In this document: positions 43,602 through 52,879 of the stretch, piece after piece
How the letters are laid out: each line of letters starts with the position of its first letter
Position numbering within the stretch: the first letter of the stretch is position 1
Source: Flavobacteriales bacterium
Lineage (GTDB): Bacteria > Bacteroidota > Bacteroidia > Flavobacteriales_F > PHOS-HE28
Assembly: GCA_016717305.1 (NCBI GenBank)
Contig: JADKFY010000001.1
Span: 186,001 to 250,000, forward strand
Length of the DNA: 64,000 nucleotides
Direction of reading: 5' to 3'
Translations under genes and position numbers: made by a program
The notes under the pieces: generated by a model
The model's database searches: none
Told to the model about the DNA's origin: nothing
What the model saw: the letters and a program-made list of their open reading frames with translations, nothing else

Positions 43602-43852
43602 ATGATAATATCCGAAATAGCATTGCATGCCGATCTGTACTTGCTTTCCAGTCGGCTCGAGGATGCCAATGCGCTGAAGTACCCGCTGGAAGGGGAAATC
43701 CACCAGTTCTTCGAGCGTTGAAGAATAACCGATGAAGCGCAGCCAACTTGGACAACTGCGTGATCCCGGTCCATCAAGTCAAGAGCATTTCCGGTGCAGG
43801 TGATTTCACGGAATTCGCGGTGATACCTGCCAAGGTCAGATGCAATAGGTGA
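43602..43852 (+). pseudogene. Short degenerate frame, possible broken small gene
   Basis: A 39-codon frame (MIISEIALHADLYLLSSRL ... IHQFFER) ends at 43721; a shift of frame near 43718-43735 leads into NLDNCVIPVHQVKSISGAG ... AKVRCNR, ending at 43852. Together they could be one 83-codon gene, but I do not recognise it. An 87-codon frame on the opposite strand covers the same bases and looks less protein-like. The 3' end overlaps the Crp/Fnr-type box of the next promoter. Confidence 0.25.
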
Positions 43853-43862
43853 CAATGGTCAC
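43849..43862. promoter_or_regulatory. Crp/Fnr-type box (GTGAC-N4-GTCAC) of the RND operon
   Basis: A perfect dyad GTGAC-AATG-GTCAC. Its centre lies 28.5 bp ahead of the first base of the -7 element TATTTTTG, which puts it near -41.5 from the likely transcription start, the class II activator position. The nor-like operon has a box with the same core at the same distance. Confidence 0.6.
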
Positions 43863-43866
43863 GTTA

Positions 43867-43884
43867 AGTTAGTGAACACTAACT
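43867..43884. promoter_or_regulatory. 18-bp dyad, probable TetR operator
   Basis: AGTTAGTG-AA-CACTAACT is a perfect 8-bp inverted repeat with a 2-nt centre, typical in size for a TetR-family operator. It fills the space just upstream of, and touching, the -7 element, where a bound repressor would block RNA polymerase. The TetR gene is the second gene of the operon. Confidence 0.65.
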
Positions 43885-43891
43885 ATTTTTG
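43884..43891 (+). promoter_or_regulatory. -7 element (TATTTTTG) of the RND efflux operon
   Basis: Perfect TAnnTTTG, 22 nt before the first ATG of the operon. There is no good -33 TTTG, as expected for a promoter that depends on an activator bound at the upstream dyad. Confidence 0.6.
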
Positions 43892-43913
43892 CAGTGCTCA
43901 ACACACCTTCTCC

Positions 43914-44381
43914 ATGCACGGCAAGAACAACATCGCTATAGGTTTCCTGATCATGGGGGGCTTTATGCTCTACGGGTTTCTATTGATCTACTTACGCGAC
44001 TTTGCGCCTGACAAACAAGCGTGGGTGGATTCCTATTCCGTTGGAAAGCACTTCGAGTCGCGGCTCGCGCATGTGCATGGCAATCTGTTCGCCGTGCTGA
44101 ACGTGATCATTGGTTACTTGCTATTACACTTCCATGGAAACCTGGACCATTCCAGAACGATCTCGTGGTTGGCGATGACCGGCTTGCTGATGCCCGTTGG
44201 AATTCTCGCCGAAGTATACTTCGGTGTGCCGCCAGCGTTGGTGCTCGTGGGTGCGATCGCCATGACCGCTTCCGTGTTGTGGCTGGCTCGTTCCACGGGG
44301 GGGCGGCCCAAGGGGAATGGAGTCGCCTTCTTCAAACTAAAGCCAGCCCATGTCCATGGGAGTCCACGACAGGTCATGTGA
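43914..44381 (+). CDS. Four-helix membrane protein with an HVHG motif, first gene of the RND operon
   Basis: A 155-residue protein with four membrane helices. At the start of the second helix it reads LAHVHGNLFAVLNVIIGY, and the helix ends in LLLHFHG; the HVHG sequence recalls the haem-ligand helix of CcoN/NorB-type oxidases. I do not recognise the family. The ATG at 43914 lies behind the promoter, while the longer GTG frame at 43872 runs through it and is rejected. The stop overlaps the TetR GTG start. Confidence 0.6.
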   Translation: MHGKNNIAIGFLIMGGFMLYGFLLIYLRDFAPDKQAWVDSYSVGKHFESRLAHVHGNLFAVLNVIIGYLLLHFHGNLDHSRTISWLAMTGLLMPVGILAEVYFGVPPALVLVGAIAMTASVLWLARSTGGRPKGNGVAFFKLKPAHVHGSPRQVM

Positions 44382-44958
44382 GCATCTATACCGCGGTGAG
44401 GCAATTCGATCGCGAAGATGGCTATGCCAAGCTCACCACCAAGCGCTTGGCCGAGCGCATGCAGTTCAGCGAAGCTGCCCTATATCGGCACTTCGCGAGC
44501 GGCACTTCGCGAGCAAGGAGGATATCCTGGTCACGATGCTTGAACATCTTACGGCAAGTGTGAAAGAGCGAATGCAAGCAGTCGCCTTGCAGGAAACACT
44601 ACCAGAGCCTCGCTTGCGTGCCATGTTCGACAGCCACTTCAGCTATTTCAAGGCCCATCCGGAATATCTGATGGCCATTTTCGCCACCAATTTCATGGAA
44701 CGTACTCCTGCCGGGGACAGAGCGATCAAAGAGTTGATGGAAGTTATGCGCCAGCACCTGCGGATAGTGATCGGAGAAGGGCAAAAGAGTGGGGACTTCA
44801 CGAGAACGATCCCTGCCGATATGCTTGTCCACATCGTTATGGGCACCTTCCGGCTGCACATGTTGCAATGGCGCATGAGCGGGCGTGGCTTCGACATTAC
44901 CCGCAAAGGCCGCAGCCTGATGGATGCGGTGATCACCCTAATTGGAACAAAGCGATGA
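44378..44958 (+). pseudogene. TetR-family repressor inactivated by a 14-bp tandem duplication
   Basis: The N-terminal frame carries the TetR helix-turn-helix: KLTTKRLAERMQFSEAALYRHFAS. The next bases repeat CGGCACTTCGCGAG exactly, shifting the frame; removing one copy restores YRHFASKEDILVTMLEHL and a 188-residue protein with a normal ligand-binding domain. GTG start overlaps the stop upstream (GTGA). As it stands the product would be truncated right after the recognition helix. It probably once repressed this operon through the 18-bp dyad at the promoter. Confidence 0.88.
44486..44513 (+). repeat. 14-bp perfect tandem duplication in the TetR gene
   Basis: Two head-to-tail copies of CGGCACTTCGCGAG (44486-44499 and 44500-44513). 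Its length is not a multiple of three, so it breaks the frame; loss of one copy by slippage would restore the gene. Confidence 0.95.
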
Positions 44959-45368
44959 ACGCCCGTAGCAAAATGATCATTCGGTATGCGTTGGCTGCAG
45001 TGTTGATCGCCTTCGGTGCACTCACCTTGTTCCTGAGTGGTTCGGTGATCCTCGATCTATTCGACATGCGAGCCAAGGAAGGCAACTATGTGGACTTCGT
45101 GGTGTGGGCCAATTTCTTGGCTTCACTGCTATATATCGCATCTGCGTTCGGGTTGATTACGAGAAGGAATTGGACAGCAACCCCATTGTTGATCGCGCTT
45201 TCGATGTTGATCGTCACCGCCGTGGGCTTCGCGATCCACGTCAGCGGTGGCGGTTTACATGAGCAACGGACCATTGGCGCTTTGGCATTCCGGACCGGCC
45301 TAACAGCTGTCTTCCTTTTCGCCGAGTACCGGCTACGAGCAAAACAAGAACGACATCAACCCAACTAA
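44955..45368 (+). CDS. Small four-helix membrane protein of the RND operon
   Basis: A 137-residue protein with four hydrophobic segments and short polar ends. No family recognised. The ATG overlaps the TetR stop (ATGA), and the next gene follows after 1 nt, so it is a fixed member of this operon. Confidence 0.65.
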   Translation: MNARSKMIIRYALAAVLIAFGALTLFLSGSVILDLFDMRAKEGNYVDFVVWANFLASLLYIASAFGLITRRNWTATPLLIALSMLIVTAVGFAIHVSGGGLHEQRTIGALAFRTGLTAVFLFAEYRLRAKQERHQPN

Positions 45369-45369
45369 C

Positions 45370-45855
45370 ATGAAGATCCAATTCACACTGACAGCTTTCG
45401 CACTTGTGCTTTTCACCATTGGCTGCAACAACGCAACACGCGAAACGGCAGACGCGGGGCAGCAACATACAGATTCGTTCCAGCAAGTAGAACACGATCA
45501 TGCCGATGGAGACCAGGAAAACTTGGAATCGAAAAGCGAGATCCCAAAAGTGGTATTGGACTACGGGAAACGATGGATCGCCAATAAGGAGACGACCGAT
45601 GGCATTGCGAACATGAGCGGAATGATAGACAAGTATGACCGTACCAATGGTGACCCGAAAGCGTTGAAGGCCGGTCTGGAAGAGGAGTTCGCCTTGATCT
45701 TCGAGCGTTGTACCATGACGGGTGAGTCGCACAACCAACTGCACAATTACTTGTTGCCGATCCATCAGGAAATGAGTGACATCGACTTTTCAAAGTCAGA
45801 AGAACTCGACGAGCTGAAGGCCTACCTGGGCACTTACAAGAACTACTTAGAATAA
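45370..45855 (+). CDS. Lipoprotein with a CTMTGxxHxxLH motif
   Basis: A 161-residue lipoprotein (lipobox TIGC). After a His/Asp-rich spacer comes a helical domain with FERCTMTGESHNQLHNYLLP. The Cys, Met and two His in this stretch could bind a soft metal such as Cu or Ag. I recall the same motif in uncharacterised Bacteroidota proteins next to RND pumps, but cannot name the family. Lies between the membrane protein and the TolC gene. Confidence 0.6.
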   Translation: MKIQFTLTAFALVLFTIGCNNATRETADAGQQHTDSFQQVEHDHADGDQENLESKSEIPKVVLDYGKRWIANKETTDGIANMSGMIDKYDRTNGDPKALKAGLEEEFALIFERCTMTGESHNQLHNYLLPIHQEMSDIDFSKSEELDELKAYLGTYKNYLE

Positions 45856-45870
45856 TTACGGAAGTCGATC

Positions 45871-47200
45871 ATGGACCGATTCGATCACATGGATAGCATA
45901 GCAGTAAGGGGAGGTTTATTGAGCGTCCTCTTGGTATCCGTAACAGGACTGAGCGGGCAAGTACTATCGCTGTCGCAGTGTATCGATTCGGCCATGGTCA
46001 ATGAACGGCGCATCCAAATGGCCGGTACCGATGAACGTATTGCAGAAGAACGGATCCGCGAAGCACGTGGTCAGTTGATACCTAAATTGCGTGGCACAGC
46101 CGATTACCGCTACTACACTGATCTGCCGTACCAACTGATGCCCGCTTCCATTTTCGGTGGCCCTGCGGATACCTATCGCGCCATCCAATTCGGTACTCCA
46201 CAGAATGTTTCAGCGAACATTGCGCTACACGTGCCGATCTATGATCCTTCGGCGTTCGGCGCTCTACAGGTGACCCGCGAAGCCGCTGCCATGGCCACGC
46301 TCCAAAACGAGCGAACACGGGAGGAAGTGGTGATGGAGGTGAGCGCGGTCTATTACAATGCGCAGATCCTGCAAAGCAAATTAGCGTTTCTGGACAGTAA
46401 TGTTGTGAATGCTGATGCACTCGCCAGAACACTGGAATTGTTGCACACACAATTGCTTGCGCGCGGTACCGATGTGGATCGTTTAAAACTGCAACGGGAT
46501 CAACTTCTAACGCAACGCGAACAGGTCCGTAGCCAGTTCGAACAGGTGTTGGATGCCCTACGGATCCTCACTGGAATGAATTTGGGAACCACAGTTCAAT
46601 TGGAAGACATTCAACCCGCAGAGATGAATGCTTCATCGGGAACGAGGACCACAACGGGCTTGCGTTCCACCGATCAAGCCATTCGCTTGAAACATGCCGG
46701 AGCTACGCGCCGTGCAACGCGCACGGATCCCCAGCCTTGCAGGCCAAGGCATGTATGGCACTACCGGATTCGGACGCATTGGCCCGGACGATCGTTTCGA
46801 TTTCTATCCCATCGGCCTCTTGGGACTGCAATTGCAGGTGCCGCTTTTCCAAGGCACGGTGCTACAACACAAGATCAAAGGCAAGAAATTGGAGTTGGAG
46901 AAAATGACGTTGCAACGTGACGCACTCTTGGACAAAGAAGGCATGGAACGGAGGACTACGGAACGACAGATCACGGTTGCGCAACAAGCTATAACGAACG
47001 GCGACGCGCAGCTCGAATTGGCCGGCAGGATCCGTCGTAATACGGTACTTCAGCATCGCGAAGGCGTAGCCAGCACAACAGAGCTGATCCTTGCCGATCA
47101 AAGTGAACGCGAGGCCCAACAGAACTACTTGAACGCGTTGGTGGACCTATGTAAGGCACAACTGGAACTACAACGCCTCAATGGCAACTTGCTGAAATAA
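45871..47200 (+). pseudogene. TolC-family outer membrane protein with a one-base frameshift
   Basis: The first frame gives the signal peptide and N-terminal half of a TolC-type channel (LSLSQCIDSAMVNERRIQ ... TTTGLRSTDQAIRLKHA); the rest (ELRAVQRARIPSLAGQGMYG ... KAQLELQRLNGNLLK) is in the next frame. One extra C at 46697-46698 (GCC for GC) explains the shift, and the total length of 1330 nt is one more than a multiple of three. TolC proteins form the outer-membrane exit duct of the RND pump whose two other parts follow. A sequencing error is possible. Confidence 0.88.
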
Positions 47201-47205
47201 GAACC

Positions 47206-48249
47206 ATGAAACGCAGCATTATTTGGATCATAATAATCGTTCTGTTGGCCGGAACCGTATGGAAATTGGCCAGCAACAAACGCACGCAGGAGGAACAGGT
47301 CTACCGACATGATCGCAACGCGCCGGTACACGTTTCTGTGGATACGGTCCGTGCGATCGCCTTCGCAACACGCGTTCGTTACAGCGGCAGCATCGAAGCC
47401 GTTCATGAGGGCAAGGTAATGGCCGAAGTGCCCGGAAGGATCGTGGCCTTGGAGGTGAAAGAAGGTCGGTGGGTAGAGAAGGGAAAGGTGATCGCCCGCT
47501 TGGATGGTGATCTACTTCGCCTGCAATTGAAAGCTGCCGAAGTGCAAGTCGAAGGTCTTGAAAAGGACCAACAACGATACAGTGTTTTGGCCAAGGCCGA
47601 TGCCATTCAAGGCGTACAATTGGAGAAGACCGAATTGGGGTTGCGTGCGGCACGGATCCAGCTCAACACCCTACAGGAACAAGTGCAGCGCACGGCTATC
47701 GTGGCCCCGTTCAGCGGGTTCGTGGCGCAGTTGTTCGTTGACGTAGGAACAGTTCTGAATCCTTCAATGCCGGTTGCACTGTTGAGCGATGATCGTTCGT
47801 TGGAACTGGTCGTATCGGTGCCGGGTACAGAGATCCAAGCGTTCAGTGCAGGACAGACCGTTCCGGTGATGATCGGGGGCAGTGGCACCCAAGTGAACGG
47901 TGTTGTAGAAAGCGTGGGAAGCCGTGGCGACATGGCCCACAATTTCACCGTCCGGATCGTCTTGCAAGCCAACAAGGAGATGAACGTAAAACCCGGTATG
48001 GCGGCGAGTGTGCGTTCCTCTCCTCAGGGTGCGGCCACCTTGCCCACGATACCGGCCAGCGCGGTGTTCGGTTCCACCTTGGCTCCCGAAGTGTATGTGG
48101 TAAAGAACGGAGTTGCCCAGCGAATATCGATCAGTACCACCTCGCGTGATGCTGGTAGAGTGGCGGTTTCCGAAGGACTCCAAGCCGGAGATCTGGTGGT
48201 TACCGGTGGCTTCATCAACCTTAGCGATGGGACGCCCGTGAAGTATTGA
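47206..48249 (+). CDS. RND efflux periplasmic adaptor (MFP) subunit
   Basis: A 347-residue HlyD/AcrA-type protein: N-terminal membrane anchor or uncleaved signal, lipoyl halves (SGSIEAVHEGKVMAEVPGRIVAL and VAPFSGFVAQLFVDVGTVL), an alpha hairpin, a beta-barrel domain and a membrane-proximal domain (VYVVKNGVAQRISI ... GLQAGDLVVTGG). It links the inner-membrane pump to TolC. Lies 5 nt behind the TolC gene. Confidence 0.93.
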   Translation: MKRSIIWIIIIVLLAGTVWKLASNKRTQEEQVYRHDRNAPVHVSVDTVRAIAFATRVRYSGSIEAVHEGKVMAEVPGRIVALEVKEGRWVEKGKVIARLDGDLLRLQLKAAEVQVEGLEKDQQRYSVLAKADAIQGVQLEKTELGLRAARIQLNTLQEQVQRTAIVAPFSGFVAQLFVDVGTVLNPSMPVALLSDDRSLELVVSVPGTEIQAFSAGQTVPVMIGGSGTQVNGVVESVGSRGDMAHNFTVRIVLQANKEMNVKPGMAASVRSSPQGAATLPTIPASAVFGSTLAPEVYVVKNGVAQRISISTTSRDAGRVAVSEGLQAGDLVVTGGFINLSDGTPVKY

Positions 48250-48282
48250 ACCGATGGGAACGCACCGAAATACTTCGCGATC

Positions 48283-51200
48283 ATGACCATCACAGAGATC
48301 GCCATTAAACGACCGTCGTTGATCATCGTGATCTTCGGGGTTTTGCTACTCGGTGGCATCGTTGCATACAAAGGCTTGGGCGTGGAGCTGATGCCCGACT
48401 TCAACCAACCCGTGATCACCGTGCGCACCATGTACCCCGGTGCCGCGCCTGAGGAAGTGGCCAACAGCGTTACGCGTCCCGTGGAAGATGCGTTGAGCGC
48501 GTTGGAACACGTCGACTACATCGCGAGCCGCTCCTTGGCGAACGCGTCCATCATCATCGTGAATTTCAAGTACGGTGCGGATCTGGACCTTGCCATGCAG
48601 GATGCGCAGCGCAGGATCGACAATATCCGCAAGGATCTGCCCGATGGATTGCAGCCGCCTGCCATGACGAAAGTGTCGCCGAACGACCTGCCGATCATGA
48701 GCGTGAGCGCGTTGAGCAACCAAGCCGCACCGGCATTCTACCAACGCATGCAAGATGAATTGCTCCCGCGTTTCCAACAATTGAAAGGCGTAGCAGAGAT
48801 CACACTATTGGGTGGCGAACAACGCGAAGTGCAAGTGAAAGTGGACCAAGCGAAACTGGTTCATCACAAAGTGCCATTGCCACAAGTGACCGAGGCCATC
48901 TTGCGAGCCGGGCGAGAGATCCCCGCCGGTGCAGTGCGTACGGAACAGGATCAGCTCACCGTGAAGTTGGCGGGTAAGATCAACACCATTGAAGAGTTGG
49001 AGAACGTGGTGGTAGCCATGCCCATACCCGGGTCGGTGGTGCGTGTGAAAGATGTGGCCACGGTGGTGGATGGCATCGCGGACATTACTTCGGTGAGCCG
49101 ATACAATGGCGATGGTGGTATCGGGTTGTTGATCAAGAAACAAGGTGATGCCAATGCGGTGGATGTGAGCGGTGCCTTGCGTGCCGAATTCGCGAAGATC
49201 GAACAAGAAGAACAAGCGTTCGGTACACGGTTCATACTTGCGGATGATAGCACCGACATTACCATTGAAGCGGTGAACGGCGTGTTGGTGGATCTCGGTC
49301 TTGCCGTGCTATTGGTCTCGTTCATCATGCTGTTGTTCCTGCATAGCCTGCGGAATTCGCTGATCATTCTCGTCGCCATTCCCGCTTCGTTGATCAGTGC
49401 GTTCTTGGCCATGGGCCTCTTCGGGTACACGTTGAATTTGATGACGCTCTTGGCCATGTCGTTGATCATCGGGATCTTGGTGGATGACTCGATCGTAGTG
49501 TTGGAAAATATTCAACGCTATTTGGACAAAGGCCACGATAAACGCACCGCAGCGATCGAAGGCCGTGCGGAGATCGGCTTCAGCGCCATGTCCATCACGC
49601 TGGTGGATGTGGTGGTGTTCCTGCCCATCGTGTTCGTGCAGGTTTTCGTGGCGGATCTCCTGAAACAATTCAGCGTGGTGGTGGTGGTAAGCACGCTGAT
49701 GTCGCTGTTCGTGAGCTTCACACTTACGCCATGGCTCGCATCGCGTTTAGGGAAAAAGGAGGAATTGAAACCCACGAATTTCTTCACCCGGAACCTCTTG
49801 AAATTCGAACATGCGTTGGATGCACTGAACGAATGGTATGCCGGTGCTTTGCGTTGGGTGTTGAGCCACAAGCTCGCATTCATGGGTATTCTATTGGCAC
49901 TGTTCGCCGGAACGGGAGTGATGATGATGCAAGGGATCATGGGCAAGGAATTGATCGCGACCGGTGATCAAGGCAAATTCCGTCTCGCATTGGAGTTCGA
50001 TAATAGCACGGCGTTGAAAGAGAACAATTTGCGATCGCTACAGGTGGAACGCTACCTGTTGGCGCAGCCCGATATTGCATCCGTTTTCAGCAACGTGGGC
50101 GGACCCAGCACGGGTATCGGAAGCATGGGCGTGGGTGCAGAGAACAAGACCGAACTCACCATTGCGTTGTTGCCGAAGGATCAACGTGGTGGGATTAGCA
50201 CCGATGAGTTCATGAAGAACATTCGACAAGCGTTGCAGGATAGTTTTCCGGGGATCGACTTCACCATGGCCGCTATTGGATTGATACCCCGCACTGCGCC
50301 CGTGGAGATCACCCTTAGCGGTGCCGATCGTGCATTGGTCATGCAAACCGCGCAAGCGTTAAAGGACACGTTGATCGGCGTGCCGGGCGCGAATAATGTG
50401 CGCCTGAGCATTGAAACCGGAAGCCCGGAATTGCGAGTGATATTGGATCGCGATCGCATGGCTACTTATGGCCTGAACACCGCGTCAGTAGGCGCTACTT
50501 TGCGGAATGCGTTGGCCGGTAATGATGATGCCATCCTCTACGATCAAGGGATTGAATATCCGATCCGTATCCGTTTGGATGATATCGATCGGCGCAATGA
50601 ACAGGACGTTTCTCGGATCCGTTTCGTAACTCCTACAGGTCTGAGTGTGCAGCTCGATCAATTCGCTTCCGTGGAACGAAGCGCACCACCCACCATGGTG
50701 GAACGCATGGACCGTTTGAACGCTGTTACGCTGACCGCTGATGCGCTCGGCCGTGGCAGCGGAACCGTGGCCGATGACATGGTAGCCTACGTGAAAAGCA
50801 ACCCGCTTCCGCGAGGCGTACACATGGCATGGGGCAGCGACATCAAACGGCAGAACGACAGCTTTGGCGCACTGGGCGGGGCATTGCTCGCATCGTTGAT
50901 CCTAGTGTACCTGATCATGGTGGCGCTGTACGACAGTTTCGTGTACCCGTTCGTGGTGCTCTTCAGCATACCGGTAGCGATCATTGGTGCCTTCCTCGCG
51001 CTCAATCTCACCATGTCGACATTGAGCCTGTTCACGTTGCTGGGCATGATCATGTTGCTCGGGTTGGTAAGCAAGAACGCCATCTTGATCGTGGACCGCA
51101 CCAATCAACTGAAAGAACACGGCATGCACTACCGCGATGCATTGATAGAAGCTGGTCGCACGCGCCTACGCCCGATCATGATGACCACCATTGCGATGGT

Positions 51201-51411
51201 TTTCGGGATGTTGCCGATCGCACTTGCATCCGGTACCGCAAGCGAATGGAAGAACGGCTTGGCGTGGGTGATCATCGGTGGCCTTACCAGTTCCATGTTC
51301 CTTACCGTGTTCTTGGTGCCGGTGGTGTATTATGCGGTGGATGCAGTGAAAGCACGGATCGGTAATTGGGGGCGGAAGGGTAGTGTGGAACAAGAACAAC
51401 AACGCGCTTAA
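48283..51411 (+). CDS. RND efflux transporter permease (AcrB/HAE1-like)
   Basis: A 1042-residue inner-membrane pump with twelve helices and two large periplasmic loops. It starts TITEIAIKRPSLIIVIFGV, has YPGAAPEEVANSVTRPVEDA in the porter domain, and the proton-relay acidic pair in GILVDDSIVVLENIQR. The sequence is of the HAE1 (drug/organic) type more than the heavy-metal CusA type. With the adaptor and TolC genes it makes a full tripartite pump. Confidence 0.94.
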   Translation: MTITEIAIKRPSLIIVIFGVLLLGGIVAYKGLGVELMPDFNQPVITVRTMYPGAAPEEVANSVTRPVEDALSALEHVDYIASRSLANASIIIVNFKYGADLDLAMQDAQRRIDNIRKDLPDGLQPPAMTKVSPNDLPIMSVSALSNQAAPAFYQRMQDELLPRFQQLKGVAEITLLGGEQREVQVKVDQAKLVHHKVPLPQVTEAILRAGREIPAGAVRTEQDQLTVKLAGKINTIEELENVVVAMPIPGSVVRVKDVATVVDGIADITSVSRYNGDGGIGLLIKKQGDANAVDVSGALRAEFAKIEQEEQAFGTRFILADDSTDITIEAVNGVLVDLGLAVLLVSFIMLLFLHSLRNSLIILVAIPASLISAFLAMGLFGYTLNLMTLLAMSLIIGILVDDSIVVLENIQRYLDKGHDKRTAAIEGRAEIGFSAMSITLVDVVVFLPIVFVQVFVADLLKQFSVVVVVSTLMSLFVSFTLTPWLASRLGKKEELKPTNFFTRNLLKFEHALDALNEWYAGALRWVLSHKLAFMGILLALFAGTGVMMMQGIMGKELIATGDQGKFRLALEFDNSTALKENNLRSLQVERYLLAQPDIASVFSNVGGPSTGIGSMGVGAENKTELTIALLPKDQRGGISTDEFMKNIRQALQDSFPGIDFTMAAIGLIPRTAPVEITLSGADRALVMQTAQALKDTLIGVPGANNVRLSIETGSPELRVILDRDRMATYGLNTASVGATLRNALAGNDDAILYDQGIEYPIRIRLDDIDRRNEQDVSRIRFVTPTGLSVQLDQFASVERSAPPTMVERMDRLNAVTLTADALGRGSGTVADDMVAYVKSNPLPRGVHMAWGSDIKRQNDSFGALGGALLASLILVYLIMVALYDSFVYPFVVLFSIPVAIIGAFLALNLTMSTLSLFTLLGMIMLLGLVSKNAILIVDRTNQLKEHGMHYRDALIEAGRTRLRPIMMTTIAMVFGMLPIALASGTASEWKNGLAWVIIGGLTSSMFLTVFLVPVVYYAVDAVKARIGNWGRKGSVEQEQQRA

Positions 51412-51483
51412 TCGAAGGAATGATGAAGTAGGAAGTACACTTCACATGAACATCATCGCTCCTTCTAAAACAAATACTTCAAT

Positions 51484-52215
51484 ATGAAAACGAACGAAAC
51501 AAACCACCGCACCGCGATCAAACTGCGCCATTTGGTGGAAGCCATCAACAACAATTGGGACCTTCTCGGGAGCATCAATAAGAGTGTCCGTTCAAGTTTG
51601 GCGGATGCAAGTGAATTCATCGCCGCCAACGCCAATACAGCGAACGTGGAACGGTTCAAGCGGTCGCTCGCCATGGTGAATACCGATATGAAAGGCGTGG
51701 AGGAATTGCTTCAGAAAGCTGCGGTTGCAGTGAAGAGCAACAGTCCGATCGATCCGAGTTTCAATTGGAAGACACTACAGGACCATTTGGATTCGGTGAC
51801 CAAGGAGTTCAATGAGATGAAGGAATTGCCCTCCACTGGTTTTTCGCAGAACAGTGCGAAGGATTGGCAGGATATCTGGGCAGTGGTGGGTGCCGATCTG
51901 GAAGCCGTGCGGGGAATAGGTGCGTCGGCATACCTGAAAGCGCGCATGATCACCGATCTGAGCAAGGAGGAAATGGATGACCTGACCCGCACGATCGTGA
52001 AGCACATTCCGTCGAACTACTCCATTACCGAAGCGGATAAATACGCCGAAGAATATGTAACCGCAATGGAACAGATCAAAGAAGAGTCCAGCAAGAAAGC
52101 CAACCTCTGGGATCGATTCCTGAACATACTCGCAGGTGCTGTTCCCTTTGAGCAAAGTCCAGCGGAACGTGTTATGATGCAACGTTGGATCAATGGCGAA
52201 AAGGGGGACTTGTGA
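51484..52215 (+). CDS. Helical hypothetical protein
   Basis: A 243-residue soluble protein, mainly alpha-helical by its heptad-like spacing (HLVEAINNNWDLLGSINKSV, LLQKAAVAVKSN, LSKEEMDDLTRTIVKHI), without signal peptide or recognisable motif. It stands 72 nt behind the RND permease and before dps; no function can be proposed. Confidence 0.55.
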   Translation: MKTNETNHRTAIKLRHLVEAINNNWDLLGSINKSVRSSLADASEFIAANANTANVERFKRSLAMVNTDMKGVEELLQKAAVAVKSNSPIDPSFNWKTLQDHLDSVTKEFNEMKELPSTGFSQNSAKDWQDIWAVVGADLEAVRGIGASAYLKARMITDLSKEEMDDLTRTIVKHIPSNYSITEADKYAEEYVTAMEQIKEESSKKANLWDRFLNILAGAVPFEQSPAERVMMQRWINGEKGDL

Positions 52216-52298
52216 CATTGCTCACTTCACCGTTAACCTAAAGTAGTACCTTACATAAATAACGCCGGAAGGGGCGGTAAAACTTGAAAACGGAACAG

Positions 52299-52751
52299 AT
52301 GAAAAAGGACAAGAAACACCCAACAGCGGTCGCCGAACTCGGCACTTTGCTTGCGAGTAGTTACACACTATACTTGAAAACACACAATTACCATTGGAAC
52401 GTTACCGGACCGATGTTCACTACGTTGCACACACTGTTCATGACCCAATACACGGAATTGTCACTGGCAGTGGATGAGATCGCCGAACGGATGCGCGCTT
52501 TGGGTTCCCATGCACCAGGCAGCTGCACGGCATTCACTAAGCTGAGCACGGTGAAAGAGGAGAACGGTAACCCCGATGCCAAGACCATGATCAAAAAGTT
52601 GGTGGCCGATCAAGAAGCGATCATTGATAATGCAAATGCCGTGATCAAAGCCGCAGAGAAGGCTGGTGACCAAGTAAGTGCCGATCTTGCTACACGTCGC
52701 ATGGATGTACATGCCAAGAACGCGTGGATGCTACGGAGCCATTTGGAGTGA
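52299..52751 (+). CDS. dps: Dps/ferritin-like DNA-protection protein
   Basis: A 150-residue ferritin-fold protein. THNYHWNVTGPMFTTLH and TELSLAVDEIAERMRALG give the His, Asp and Glu of the inter-subunit ferroxidase site of Dps. Oxidises and stores iron and shields DNA during stress. The start at MKKDKKHP is preferred to a TTG five codons earlier. The Lys-rich N-terminus could touch DNA. Confidence 0.9.
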   Translation: MKKDKKHPTAVAELGTLLASSYTLYLKTHNYHWNVTGPMFTTLHTLFMTQYTELSLAVDEIAERMRALGSHAPGSCTAFTKLSTVKEENGNPDAKTMIKKLVADQEAIIDNANAVIKAAEKAGDQVSADLATRRMDVHAKNAWMLRSHLE

Positions 52752-52879
52752 TATGACGATCCCACTAGATCGGCAGGACGCACTCTGTCGTCCAATTGAA
52801 ATTCCCTGTTTCATTCAATTCGGACCATATCGGTGAAGTATGTCGCACTTCTACAACTTCAATCTCCCGAACCGCCTCA

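Noticed and set aside
43602..43615. Crp/Fnr box ahead of the hemerythrin gene
   Set aside because: A single ATCAT half-site falls at the right distance from TATCTTTA, but the other half is wrong; too weak to list.
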